Shown here: piece after piece, positions 42,201 through 54,093 of the stretch
Layout of the letters: each line of letters starts with the position of its first letter
Numbering within the stretch: the first letter of the stretch is position 1
Source: Antedon bifida
Taxonomy: Eukaryota > Echinodermata > Crinoidea > Comatulida > Antedonidae
Assembly (NCBI GenBank): GCA_963402885.1
Contig: OY727100.1
Coordinates: 23,469,665 to 23,533,664 of the forward strand
Reading direction: 5' to 3'
DNA length: 64,000 bases
The notes under the pieces: generated by a model
The model's input: only the letters and a program-made list of their open reading frames with translations
Told to the model about the DNA's origin: nothing
The model's database searches: none
Translations under genes and position numbers: made by a program

Positions 42201-44800
42201 AGATATCATTCTCAGTAATTATAAATTCTATACCTTTCCTGCATTACATATAAGTTATACTTCTATGAACAAAAATAATTATTGTAATTTCTTTTTCTGA
42301 AAATATGAAGAAAATAGCAACGTGATTTCAACAGCACTAATTTATGTAACGCGAGTTACCAAAGCATACAGTTTTCATAAATTTGTTTTTTGGGCTACAA
42401 GTAAAAGACCTTAGTTTTCTAAAGTACAATACTGCATTTTTAGTTGATATTTAAGAAAGTTTACAGTAATTAATCTTGTGAACAAATTGTTTTTATAGAC
42501 ATTAATATATCCTGGACATGTGAGTTACCAAAATGTATACCATTTAAAATTTAATAATGGACATTTATAAAATTATTTAAAAGTATTCTTGACGTTACAT
42601 GCCATTTTGTTGGTTAATAACTTTTTAACAATAGCCTACTAGTATGAGGAGAATTTCAATTTTCTTTTTTTTTTGGTCATGTCCCATACAAATGATTATT
42701 TTTATTTTTTTTCTTGACTATAGTTCATACACTTTTCAACATTTTATTTATCTTCAAGGTAACAACACATACACTAATTTAACTACCCATAAAAAGCGAG
42801 TTCCCATGGAATAGTCCATGTTAAAGTCCCATTCCCTACATTTTTAGATCTAATTTAAGGTTACAAACTACATTTAATGTAAAAATAAATACTACATGGT
42901 CCTATTGCGATAACTTTTTTCTCTTTAAATGGTAAAAAATAGGTTGGTCCGCTATAAATCCCAACATGCACTGCGCGCTGATTGATATTTTTTTTTTTTT
43001 GCCAAAACAAATGAAAAAATCGTAACTTTTTGTCGAAAATATCAGGTTTTTCTTAATTTGTAATAATGGATTCTGGCAAAAACAGAAAGACAATTAATGC
43101 AGCAACTACTGTAGACGTCAGGCTAGGCATATATAGCTAACGTACAATGTTAATGCTGTTTACCAGCTAGACCTACAAAACTAAGCCTAGCCAAGCTCCT
43201 AAAGACCGTCCACGAGAGGACTTTCACAGTGAACTACTTTAGGTAATGCATTGTTTCTCTCTTTTTATCATCATTTACCATAAAACGTACATTTAAGACA
43301 CGGAATGACCTGGTATAATGTTTTTAAAGTAAAATAATATTTATTTTAATATAACATTTATTTTAAATATTTGCACAAAAATACTCTTGAAACATCAGAT
43401 ATCTGTGATCTACTTGAAATAAACCAAAATGTACTTACATTCTACTTCTAGGTTTCTATTGTCACTTTTCTGTTTGTTACCAACACCATTATCTGCCTCG
43501 CACTCATAACTTCCATCATCAGCACGACTGGCTGATGTAATTGTGAACGTACATGAACCATCATGTGGTAGTACGTCATCATCTTTTATAAAGTTGCACA
43601 TAGCTTCTGGACTAGAATCCACAACACATGTCAAGACAACTTCATCTCCTTCAGTTACAAGTGTCAAAAAGTTAATTTCGGGTTTATCTAAATCTATAAA
43701 ATTTAAGAATAATTTATATTATTAGGCAATATTTGGTATAATTTAAAGAATACAGTAAGTTAATGAGTAAAAACAATATTGTTTAATCTTCTATCAACAT
43801 ATCTTATTTTGTCTTCACTTAATACACTGTTAAGGACTGGAACGATAAGAGAAATTTTAAACTATAGGATTCCTCTTTAAACCTTTAACTGTCCTATCCT
43901 ATTGACAAACAGCATTTCAATTTATGAGAATTACGAGACTCAAGTTATTTACCACACATAATTAAGGGGTTACTGTACTTACAATTTACAGTCAGTGTAC
44001 ATATATCATCATCAACTGATGGACTATCTCCAACTAAATTGACACTACATTGATATGTGCCACTGTCACTTCTGTGAGTGTTGGTAATTACAAGAGTAAT
44101 GTCATTTTCAACACTAAATTTGTCACTGTATCCAGGTTCTACTGCTCCAAATCCACCCTGATAATTTGCTATTAAATCATTTGCCCCATTGGTAACATTA
44201 TACCATGTTACAACAGGAACAGCTCCACTGCTAGCTGGTACAATGTTACATGTTATTCTTGCTTCAGATCCTTCAGCTACATTTACGTCATCAACAGTCA
44301 CTGTTACTGCAGAACATTTTCGTAAGACTGAATTTGTTAAAAAAAAGGGTAATAGAACATGATCAAACAATAATGGGGTTGTTTTTACTTTAAGCCACTG
44401 TCACTGTCAGTTGTATGTGGACTAACAATGTTGTTATCTATTTGCATCATTTGTTATAATTATGTTTTATACTACTGTACAGAATGATTGTTTGTTTTTA
44501 TTTCGAATCCATACATCATAAATATCATACATAAAAACAGTCAAACGAAAAAACATAAGAGAGAAAACAAAGGAGAAACAATTGATGATGAATTCAGGAC
44601 AACCCAATTAATCTTAAAAAAGAATTAGTTTCCATTGGGGTCCGAATAAAATATCAAAGGCAGAAAACAACGAAGAAAATGAAGAAGTATTCCAGTATTA
44701 AATTTGTAATGTTATAAAAGCAAAGCACAAATAGAACCATATTCGATTACTTACAGCATAAAAGAAAGAGATGCAAATAAATATCCTGCCTTGATAGCAT
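39287..44800 (-). CDS. Gene D: three-Ig transmembrane receptor with doubled stalk exon
   Basis: Exons (- strand): signal 44755-44800, Ig1 43983-44327, Ig2 43439-43693, Ig3 41291-41566, stalk 40210-40323, TM 39854-39975, linker 39603-39647, tail 39287-39415. They total 1332 nt, a 443-aa frame. Layout as in gene B: V-type Ig1 with ITC, VTWYN and DSGTYQC; Ig2 with Trp-to-Cys change (AMCNFI); cysteine-less Ig3 (VTMTFSG; GAFYFINL). The stalk exon is 114 nt instead of 57: KNSIMSTV..KTTSIPIT occurs twice in a row, joined by a Val codon, so the exon sequence itself was tandemly duplicated in frame. The tail reads YMDYVVD, QTYQDL, SAYVNV. The Ig3 donor is a normal GTAAG. It is closest to gene B in exon and intron structure. 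Confidence 0.87.
42828..42990 (+). repeat. Dispersed repeat R3, copy 1 (gene D intron)
   Basis: CATTCCCTACATTTTTAGAT through TGGTCCTATTGCGATAA, then a T-rich stretch and CCGCTATA. It matches 63846-64000 in the same orientation. No ORF. Confidence 0.65.
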
Positions 44801-44809
44801 TATGAAACA

Positions 44810-45560
44810 ATTCAATTACTCGTGTACCTATCGTAAGTGGAAAAATGTTTAACGATGTTTAGATAACTTAATACAAACAATAAACTTAATTAAAAACAAA
44901 ATACATTTGGACCGTACACAAAGTTCGCACTAATTTGGTCGTCATTTGCACAAAATAAGTCCATCCCTATAAAGGAAACAGCTAATGTTATATCAGCAGA
45001 GAGAGGAGGGAGAATGTATACATTGGGGAAATAGGGTATCAACATTGCCAGAATTGTACTGGAAAGTTTATAAACTACATTTCCAACGGGATCGAGAGAG
45101 TTAGGGTATAGAGGTTTTATCAGTAATGGAATATCAAAATGAGAGTTGGGGATACCAGCTCTCGGGCGAAATTCTATAATAATGACATACCTTATGTTTG
45201 ATGATCCGGCGGCCGTCTAGTATGTTTCGTTGACAAAACTTAACTCCTCTCCCAACTCATAATTGTTTCATTGCCATAAAATTACAAATTTAATTTAGAC
45301 CTATCGATGCCGGAAGTGACAATGAACCACTTTTTACGACTGCACAGAATTGTTTACCGTGAACGTTTATTACAAATACTCTTGCACCGTACACAAAGTT
45401 CGCACCCATTTAGTCGTCATTTACACAAAATATTAAGTCCATCCCTATCAAGGAAGTACCTTATTGTAATCCAAACAGCTAATGTATATCAGTAGGCAAA
45501 CACAACAGCAACAATAACTCAAGTATCTCATGCTAATTCCAGTTCTTTATAAATATGATA
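44810..45560 (-). promoter_or_regulatory. 5' flank of gene D
   Basis: Almost identical to the flank of gene B (32,840-33,560), including the doubled AAAGTTCGCAC block and the extra segment between the two copies. Confidence 0.4.
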
Positions 45561-45620
45561 TAGGCCTAGACACAAACAAATAACTACAAATTGAGAGGTT
45601 AAGTAAAGAATCAGTATGTT

Positions 45621-45626
45621 TTTATT
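45621..45626 (-). terminator. Polyadenylation signal of gene E
   Basis: AATAAA on the - strand, about 320 nt after the gene E stop, in the family position. Confidence 0.55.
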
Positions 45627-48600
45627 CATTTTTAATGAGGGTAGCCCGTCCACCAAAAGATGATCATTGTGGTCCTCGATAATACAAAAATACATTTCAT
45701 AAAAAGACAATTATTAAAAAATGTAAAGTTACAATAACATTTCAAGTTATCATACAATTTAAAATTACTATAACATTATTGAATTTGTAAATATAAAATG
45801 AAGCAAATAAAGATAACATTATAAACAAAAAAGACGGCATAGTTTGTGGAATGCGCTATGAATACATTTACATTTACTTTATTAAACAGTCCTTAAAAGC
45901 TTATATCCATTGATTTATGCTTTTAGTTCAATTCTGAATAGGTCATACTTTTCCCTTTTTCTTATTCCCAGCCTTAACATTAACATAAGCTGACTCTTCT
46001 ACTTTATGTTGTAAATCTTGATAGGTTTGGTTTTGCTCGCCAGTGTCTCCTACGTAATCCATGTATGTCTGTTAAAAAGCAAAGGGGTTGCTAACATAAG
46101 AAACTATTATACAATGTAGTAAATAAGCAATAAACTCACAATACAATAACTTGTGGTAATCGTACTAAAAGTCACTAAAATATAGTATGCACAATTATAA
46201 TATTTTTAATCGGAATACCAGTCGTTGGTTTGTCCTCTTTATGTATCGATACTTACATCTTGTTTCCTTTTCTCTGCGTCTTGTTTCTTTAACAGTGACT
46301 TCTAATAGATTAATATGAAGTTATTATTACTCTGTATACACTACTGTATATCTTTCAATTATATTTTGTGCAATACAATTACATAATGTTGAACATTTTA
46401 TTTGATCAAAAGTAGAATGTAGTTTATCAATTGAATTATTTTTGCCAGTGACAACATGAATAATTCGGAAATTATAAAGGTTATAAAGAAAAATATTCAT
46501 AAGCACTCCATCTTACCAACCTTCTTTATCTTGTTGTGAGTAATTTCTGCAATGTAAAATCCTAAGGAACCAATGATGATACCAACAAAGAACATCCCGA
46601 TGGTCAGACCCGTAGTATCATTACATGATTCGGCTGCTGGCTCTGAAAAGGGAAAATGTTTTATGTTAGCATATCTACTGTCCTAATCTATCAAGGTATT
46701 TTATATGATTTGTTTATTTCAATAAGTACACATACCGGGTGTATATTGATATTGAATTTAATTTAAATAGTAGTAAAATCTGGTATTGTAGAATATGAGC
46801 CAATGTCGTTTGTACTGAATATAACTAAACACAAATTGATTAATTAAACGACGCTTACTTGTAATTGGTATAGACGTGATTTTGACTGAAACTATTGACA
46901 TAATGCTATTTTTAACTGAAAGACACCGAAAACAAGCAAACTCTCATCAACTAAATGAAACAAGTTTTTAGTGGCCTGCTCAGCGCATCAGTGGCATGAT
47001 TTCATAATGGTTATCTTACTGGTGCTTAATATGGTGATTAATTAAAAAATATTATTTGTTTTGCATTGCATTGCAGTTGATCATGAAAAATATAAATTGT
47101 TACTTTGTATCTTAACACAAACATTAATATGAAATGACATTTATAATTAAATAAAGAACTCATAACAGCAGTGGAAAATTAATTACTGAAATAATTTTAG
47201 GAAATATCTAAGTGAACTAAGTTGGTATAGTCCTAATCATTGATTGATTTAATAATGCTTACTGGTGCTCAATTGTGATTTTGATATTCTAACCAATATA
47301 AATTTAATATTGTTTTTTTCATTGCAGTAGACCATAGGAAAAAGTATATGTTGTTTTGTTGTATCTTGATACATAAATTGATATAAACAACAGTAATTTG
47401 ATTTCATCAGTTAACAGCAGAGCAAAATTAACTAAATAATATCTATATGTAGTATAAATTTCGAAGTAGCTTCTTGTTGAAGGAACTAATGCATCCATAG
47501 CATAATAGTATAAATATCCATACTCCTAAACGACTGTTTTTATGTTTAAGTGGTTTTTACAGTATAAATTAGTTCAATTATTGGTAATACTACAGTATGT
47601 TATGCAATTAAAATGATTACTACTTGACAAATCGAGACATCAACTACTTAATTGTATTTCTGATTATGAACAATCTATAATTAAACTACTATAAATCTTG
47701 CTCATGTCAATACAATTCTAGTCCATCAGGTTTTATCTTTTGCTTTGATATTAAAAAAACATTAATTTATGAGGGTAAGACCCAATACCAAGGATGTATG
47801 CTATCTACTCAGTTCCATAGTATGTTAAAACTTAAAAAGGTAGCCTATTAGTGAATAATTAACATTTAGCAGATAACACAATCTCAGAATCACAACACTG
47901 GTATTCACAGCTGTATTCAGTAGATAAATCTAACATATTTCTCATGGATATCATTTCATTTACAATCTTACCAGATATTATGATTTTAACTGAATCCGTT
48001 GTTGATCCAATGATGTTTGTAACTGTCACATTTACTAAATAAAAAGCACCATCAACCTCTGTTTCCGATACTTTCAGTGTAAATGTGGAATCAGTGTTAA
48101 CTGAATCTTCATTTCCAGGAAGATCAGTAGTCCACAGATAAGTGACGTCAGAAGGATTAGCTGTTACATCAGATGTTATTGTAAAACTCTCACCAGGAGA
48201 AACAGTCTGGTCATTTATAATATCCTCATCAGGTTTATCTGAAAACCAACAAAAGTCGTGTTTAATTGTTCAGTTTTAAACCTATTAGCATTCATCGTTT
48301 GTTTAAACCTCATGCTACATTCGCAACAACCAAAAAGTAAATAAAATAATAAATATATTAAATTAAAATACTGTTAAGGCATAGATGCTTTCTCATCGAA
48401 TCGGTTCGGATCCGTAACCTAACCCAATGTCGCCTACATAAGATTTGGTCTTCAATGAATATTTAAAATGTATGATTTGTTGAGTATGTATTCTTCTATG
48501 TTATTTGGTAATTAAACATTTATCCACGTCCCACATATTAAGTCACTGCGAATGACGGATTGTTAGTGTAGGTGGATCACCATGTGACAATATATCACCA

Positions 48601-49779
48601 TTCTTATAAACGTGTAGACCTAGGCCTACATTGTAGTTAATTAGCACACATGGCGGCCCATTTTAGTGCATTGTGGAATTATAATGTAGTCATCATTTAC
48701 AAAACATTAAATAATCACAAACTACTTACATTCTACTTCTAGGTTTCTATTGTCACTTTTCTGTTTGTTACCAAAACCACTATCTGCCTCGCACTCATAA
48801 CTTCCGTCATCATTGGGACTGGCTGATGGAATTGTAAACGTACATGAACCATCATGTGGTAGTACGTCACCATCTTTTATAAAGTTGCACATAGCTTCTG
48901 GACTAGAATCCACAACACAGGTCATGACAACTTCATCTCCTTCAGTTACAAGTGTCGAAAACCTAATTATAGGTTTATCCAAATCTATAAAATTTAAGAA
49001 TAATCTATATTACTGTATTTGGCAATAAAAATAGTACAATTTAAAAATGGGATCATTTGAGTTAAAAACAATATTGTTTAATCCTATATCAACACAATTG
49101 TCTCACTTAATAAAATCACTGAATACAATTTTCAGGCAGGAAATAATCCAGATGAATTCGAGTGGAGTATGAACTTTTACCCCTTAACCATGGTACTTAT
49201 CCAAGTTATAATAATAATAATGTTCAATTTACTATAGCGCAAAATGCAGGACACCTCTAAGCGCTGAACAATCAACAGAAAAAAAAAGAGAAACAACTAA
49301 AGAAAATGCAAATTAAAAAGGTGGGATTAAAGTTATTCGTAATTACGTTTTTTTCTGAAAATCTGACACTACTGCGTTTTAAAATAAGCGTACCCATGGA
49401 TAAAAAATAAAAGATTTACTCACAATTTACAGTCAGAGTGCATATATCATCATCAGATGATGGACTATCTCCAACTAAATTGACACTACATTGATATGTT
49501 CCACTGTCACTTCTGTGAGTGTTGGTAATTACAAGAGTAATGTCATTTTCAACACTAAATTTGTCACTGTATCCAGGTTCTACTGTTCCAAATCCACCCT
49601 GATAGTTTGCTATTAAATCATTTGCCCCATTGCCCAGTGGGCACAGAACATAATTTCAACGTTGAATCAACGTTGAAATATAGTTGATTTGTTGAAATCA
49701 TGTTGTCAGCGTATTTCAAACGTTGAATCAACGTTGAAATAACATTTTTTCCCTAACTATTTTTTTAACGTTTATTAAT

Positions 49780-50270
49780 AAACATTGAATCAACGTTGAA
49801 ATAACATTTTCTTTTCAATAAAATGTTTATGTTCATTTATCAATGTTAATCAAATGTTGAAATAACATTGTCTTTTTAACTAGTAATTTACGTTAATTTA
49901 TAAATGTTGATTCAACGTTGAAATAACATCGTCTTTCTAACAAATGTTTTACGTTAATTTATAAATGTTGATTTAACGTTGAAATAACATTGTCTTTCTA
50001 ACTAGTAATTTACGTTAATTTATCAATGTTGATCCAACGTTGAAATAACATTGTATTTTTAACTAGAAATTTACGTTAATTTATCAATGTTGATCCAACG
50101 TTGAAATAACATTGTATTTTTAACTAGAAATTTACGTTAATTTATCAATGTTGATCCAACGTTGAAATAACATTGTATTTTTAACTAGTAATTTACGTTT
50201 TATTATCAATGTTGATCCAACGTTGAAATAACATTGTCTTTCTAACTAGTAATTTAAGTTAATTTATCAA
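49780..50270. repeat. 61-bp subterminal array, left part
   Basis: Repeats of a 61-bp unit containing GTTGATCCAACGTTGAAAT and TTAACTAGTAATTTACGT. The first units are diverged. The array is interrupted at 50270 by the LTR element and resumes at 54094. Confidence 0.9.
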
Positions 50271-50319
50271 CGCCAACTTGGTAATAATATAGACAATACT
50301 CACACAGATAATACAACTG

Positions 50320-50452
50320 AATAACCGATACTTGAGGTATAACAATAATGTAACTTTATTAACAAAGCAAACAGTAAACATTCGTATGTAAAACAACAAC
50401 AACGAGGGGGCTCATATGGAGCGCCGTACGTGACATAACAGCCAAACTGGCG
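50320..50452 (-). repeat. LTR (3' copy), segment shared with the 5' copy
   Basis: A 133-bp direct repeat of 53961-54093, from AATAACCGATACTTGAGG to GCCAAACTGGCG on the + strand. Read on - it contains AATAAA, a likely polyadenylation signal. Confidence 0.9.
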
Positions 50453-50615
50453 TGACTACCTTTTTTCCTTTTCTCAAAAAAAAACAAAGTCAACAACAAA
50501 AACGGCAAATCGGGACAAACTGTGAATCATATATAAAAAATTGAAAAACGAGCTTTCATCGGGTAGACTGCCCTCCAGCTTGGGGATTATTCTGCCCCAC
50601 AATACTTATCAGAAG

Positions 50616-53600
50616 TCACTTGTCAAGTACAAAATCGTTAAGATGAGTGGGTAAGCGATGACTGCGAGTAGATCGTCTGGGTTCTATCACTGGTGGTGGA
50701 ATAACGACTTTATGGAGGTCAGTGAGAGGGCGGACATCATCAGAAGCAGCAGGAGTTAAGAACTCTGAGTCGGTACCGGTAGGCAATGGATCAACCTGGT
50801 AAGCGTGATCGGCTGGGGTTGACAGCTCAATAGGTATGTTTGTACGCGGTGGCTCAGGAATTTGATAATCGTCATCGCTGTTCGAGTCCTCTTGGTAATA
50901 ATGTTGCGATCGAGGAGATGGTGACGAGGGAACCTTGTAGCATTCAGTACGCTTGACTTTGTACGCCGTACTACGTAACTGAGAACCGATAAATTTGCGG
51001 ATATTGCACCAAGTGTTATCAACGGACGTTACGAGATAACGATGACGGGCCTTTGACTTGTTGCGATCGGCTAAGACGTACACAAGATCACCAACATCAA
51101 TATCGGAGCTTGCTGGAAAACGGCCCGTTGGAGCCTTTGATCTTTCACTATGTGCATGATTGGCTAAACGACGTTTGTGCTGTGAGATAATTAATTGACT
51201 GTCAGACAGAGGAATTTGGTCGTTAGTAAATTGGTCGCGTTGTGTCCACATCTCCCTAGAAGAGAGACCACATGAGCGTAGTCGAGAGTTTAAGCAAGCC
51301 ATAGTAATTTTGAGCATAGTTGGGGTGACTAATCCACCAGTGGGTTCTTGTGTAAGAAGTTCGTCTTCCACTTCACGTACGGCCTTTTCGGCGATTGGGT
51401 TCTTATTTGGGTTTTTGGTTCTTCCTAGCTCAATCATTATTCTGTGGTGCGCTAACAACTTATCGCTGACCAACGAAGCAAATCCAGGAGCAGGGTCGGT
51501 GCGAATTACAGCGTGTGGGCCGTCAAGAGGCCTGAGCTCAATACAAAGGCGGATTAAACCGTCTCGTAGACTGTCGTGACGTTCGCTGTCGATAATGCAC
51601 GCGACTGTAAATGATGTTACACACTCTCGCATCACTAGAATAAGTTGTCGTTCACGCTTAATTACATCAGCAGCGAAGGTGGTACCAACTGCATCGGGTG
51701 GGTCTCCGGTGGACTGCGGGATAACGGTATGTGGAATAGAGCGAAGGGCAGCGCAGTGGTGACATCCTGCTGAGATACGCTCCACAGAGGCATCCATGTC
51801 GAGAGCGAAGAAATATCTGCGAACGATCGTTTTAAGCTGATGGCACGAAGGGTGGTCAAAACGCAGATGAAGTGCTGTGAGAAGGCCCTCGAGGACATCA
51901 CGAGGAACAACAATACATTCGCGTACGGGTGCGAGTGGCTCATCCCTACGAACGACCAAAAGACCATCCTTGGCTATGGTAGAAAACCGTAGAAGGCGCT
52001 TGACATCTTTAATGTTTGTGACTTTTTTGTGGGGGCGAGTACCCTGAGAAAGGTGAGCGTGAGTGCGTCGTAGGACCGAACATTCAGACTGGATGGCCAG
52101 CCAAGCAGGACGACTAGTGAAAGGTAGCTTAGTGGAGCCAGATATAACGTCTTTAATGTTCACTTGGAAAACAACAGAGTCTTCGGTTTGTTGGACAAAA
52201 GAGCAGATTTGGCAAGAAGGAGCGTCACAAGGTTGTGCGTTCCTGCTCCCGAAGTCAGACGGCATATTTGCGGAACCTGCGAGGTGGTGAACAGATGCGT
52301 GATAGCGGCTAACAGTGGATAAGAAGGTTGAAACCCGAGGACTCACAGAGAATTCACCTCTGCACAACTTTTCGTAGGCTTGGACACACGGCTTACTGTC
52401 TGTCAAAATGTGTGCCTGATGTGCGGATTGTATGATAAATGGACTAAAGTGTTTTGTGGATGCGGCAATTGAAAGAGCTTCGACTTCACATGGTAACCAG
52501 GTCATTTGTCGTCCGCGTAGTTTAGCGCTATAAAAACCAGCGAGTAATGGTTTGGTGTCACGGGAGACATACAAGGTGGAAGCTATGCCATATTTCTTGA
52601 CGGCACCATCAGTAACAATCCACAATTGGTCACTTGCTCGTGGGATGGCAATCGTGTGTGGTGAGTTGAGGATAGATTGCGCACTTGCGAAACTAGCGAG
52701 CAATTCGTCAGACCAGTCTATCTTCTCTTGGGATTGTCGTCCAGCGACAGCAGCTTCAAGAGGTGACAAAATAGGTGCACATCGCGGGAGAACGCGAGAT
52801 AGCATCTTAAATGCGCCAATGAACGATCGTAATCCGGTCACGGTGACTGGTCTCGGGCAGCTAGATAATGTTGAAATGCGATGAGAGCTAGCTCGGAGTG
52901 TCCCTTGGCTCCATATCCACCCAAGAATGTTAGTAGTCTTAGGACAGATAACGGTTTTGGTAGCGGATAAATGTAGTCCTGAGTTGGATAGTGCATGAAG
53001 GATTCTTCTCCATACGTTCAAGACCTCTTCAACTGTATTACCGCCGCAGTAAAGATCATCAGCGAGTTTTGTAGCTGAACCTTCTTCTAAAAAATCACCC
53101 ACTACTCTGCTTAGAAGTTCTTCCAATGCGGTCTCTGACCCCGGCATGCCCATTGCGCAACGGGTATATACCCGGACACCGTGAAATGGAGTGACGATTC
53201 CGCAATATTTCATGGACGGTTTTGAAAGTGGAATTTGGTAAAAAGCGTTGGTGAGATCCGTTGTTATAATGTATTTCCACTGTCCGATTTTAAGAAGAGT
53301 GGAGTCGACGTCAGGCATGAGTGACGGTTGTGGTTTGCTGTACCTGCCGACATCGGCAAAGGATGTCACTAATCTGGAACCGCCGTTGGGTTTCTTCACG
53401 AGGAATGACGGATTGAGATATTCTACAGCAACTCCAACATCTTCTGGACGGGCAAAAACTCCAAGTGTTTCGAGTTCGTCAAATTTGTGTTGTAGTTCGA
53501 GGAGCTTGTCTCTTGCATACTGAGGAAGACGACCTTTGCGTTGTGGGGGTTGGACTGGTCCCATATTTACGGTGGCAACAAACGGGCCTACAGCACCATT

Positions 53601-53924
53601 ATAACCTTTAAAGGAAGGGTTGAAAATGTCATCATACTCCTTGTGGAGGCTAGTAAATTGTTCGAGTATGTTGCGAGGTAGAATGCTATCCGGATCCAGC
53701 TTAATGCTATCAGAGAAGCAAGTGTGAACTGTTGTAGTGTTAAGCTTTGGTGGTTTAATCGGGGATGATGAAGTGTCAGGTAGGTTAGGTGTAAACACAG
53801 GGCTAGCTTGGCAAAACTGTTCATGGCGTGAAAGCACTTTGGGTTCGTCTGACAGGTTAGGAATGCGAATTCGTCCGGCAACGCACGATATGATACGTGG
53901 TTCAGGCCAAACATGAGATGGCAA
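50616..53924 (-). CDS. Retrotransposon pol polyprotein: RT, RNase H, integrase
   Basis: 1102 codons from the first Met; the frame stays open upstream into the 5' LTR remnant, so the true N-terminus is lost. RT is at about residues 170-370, with TTDLTNAFYQ and an unusual catalytic box LADDL (288-290 ADD) in place of YxDD. LRSFIGAFKMLSRVLP and a following W-containing segment match the RT-RNase H connection of Ty3/gypsy-type elements. RNase H is at about 434-560, with VTDGA, LPCEVEAL and LTDSK. Integrase has an H-H-C-C zinc site (DHPSCHQL; CHHC at 721-724) and the D,D,E triad at about 753, 810 and 846. A basic C-terminal domain ends in RSTRSHRLPTHLNDFVLDK. No stops or frameshifts. No protease is seen. 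The family is gypsy-like by layout; BEL/Pao is less likely. Confidence 0.9.
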   Translation of the reverse strand: MPSHVWPEPRIISCVAGRIRIPNLSDEPKVLSRHEQFCQASPVFTPNLPDTSSSPIKPPKLNTTTVHTCFSDSIKLDPDSILPRNILEQFTSLHKEYDDIFNPSFKGYNGAVGPFVATVNMGPVQPPQRKGRLPQYARDKLLELQHKFDELETLGVFARPEDVGVAVEYLNPSFLVKKPNGGSRLVTSFADVGRYSKPQPSLMPDVDSTLLKIGQWKYIITTDLTNAFYQIPLSKPSMKYCGIVTPFHGVRVYTRCAMGMPGSETALEELLSRVVGDFLEEGSATKLADDLYCGGNTVEEVLNVWRRILHALSNSGLHLSATKTVICPKTTNILGWIWSQGTLRASSHRISTLSSCPRPVTVTGLRSFIGAFKMLSRVLPRCAPILSPLEAAVAGRQSQEKIDWSDELLASFASAQSILNSPHTIAIPRASDQLWIVTDGAVKKYGIASTLYVSRDTKPLLAGFYSAKLRGRQMTWLPCEVEALSIAASTKHFSPFIIQSAHQAHILTDSKPCVQAYEKLCRGEFSVSPRVSTFLSTVSRYHASVHHLAGSANMPSDFGSRNAQPCDAPSCQICSFVQQTEDSVVFQVNIKDVISGSTKLPFTSRPAWLAIQSECSVLRRTHAHLSQGTRPHKKVTNIKDVKRLLRFSTIAKDGLLVVRRDEPLAPVRECIVVPRDVLEGLLTALHLRFDHPSCHQLKTIVRRYFFALDMDASVERISAGCHHCAALRSIPHTVIPQSTGDPPDAVGTTFAADVIKRERQLILVMRECVTSFTVACIIDSERHDSLRDGLIRLCIELRPLDGPHAVIRTDPAPGFASLVSDKLLAHHRIMIELGRTKNPNKNPIAEKAVREVEDELLTQEPTGGLVTPTMLKITMACLNSRLRSCGLSSREMWTQRDQFTNDQIPLSDSQLIISQHKRRLANHAHSERSKAPTGRFPASSDIDVGDLVYVLADRNKSKARHRYLVTSVDNTWCNIRKFIGSQLRSTAYKVKRTECYKVPSSPSPRSQHYYQEDSNSDDDYQIPEPPRTNIPIELSTPADHAYQVDPLPTGTDSEFLTPAASDDVRPLTDLHKVVIPPPVIEPRRSTRSHRLPTHLNDFVLDK

Positions 53925-53960
53925 AGATGTTTTCGAGATTGGTGCATCAATGCGAGGTTC

Positions 53961-54093
53961 AATAACCGATACTTGAGGTATAACAATAATGTAACTTTAT
54001 TAACAAAGCAAACAGTAAACATTCGTATGTAAAACAACAACAACGAGGGGGCTCATATGGAGCGCCGTACGTGACATAACAGCCAAACTGGCG
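53961..54093 (-). repeat. LTR (5' copy), truncated on its inner side
   Basis: Identical over 133 bp to 50320-50452. It abuts the pol frame directly at about 53960, so the region from the end of the LTR through gag and protease was deleted before or after insertion. Confidence 0.88.

Larger units (their letters stand above)
50271..54093 (-). mobile_element. LTR retrotransposon, gag-protease deleted, nested in the 61-bp array
   Basis: The element reads on the - strand. The 3' LTR is at least 50320-50452, probably 50271-50452. The 5' LTR remnant is 53961-54093. The shared 133 bp are identical by eye, so insertion is recent. Next to the 3' LTR lies a purine-rich tract on the - strand (GAGAAAAGGAAAAAAGG, about 50,460-50,477), a good polypurine tract. 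The 5' LTR lacks its inner about 49 bp and joins directly to pol: primer site, gag and protease are gone. The ends look like CGCCA...TGGCG and not TG...CA. A CAA on each side may be the target duplication. Confidence 0.88.

Noticed and set aside
51310..53523. ORFs on + and short ORFs on - across the retrotransposon
   Set aside because: Shadows of the 1102-codon pol frame.
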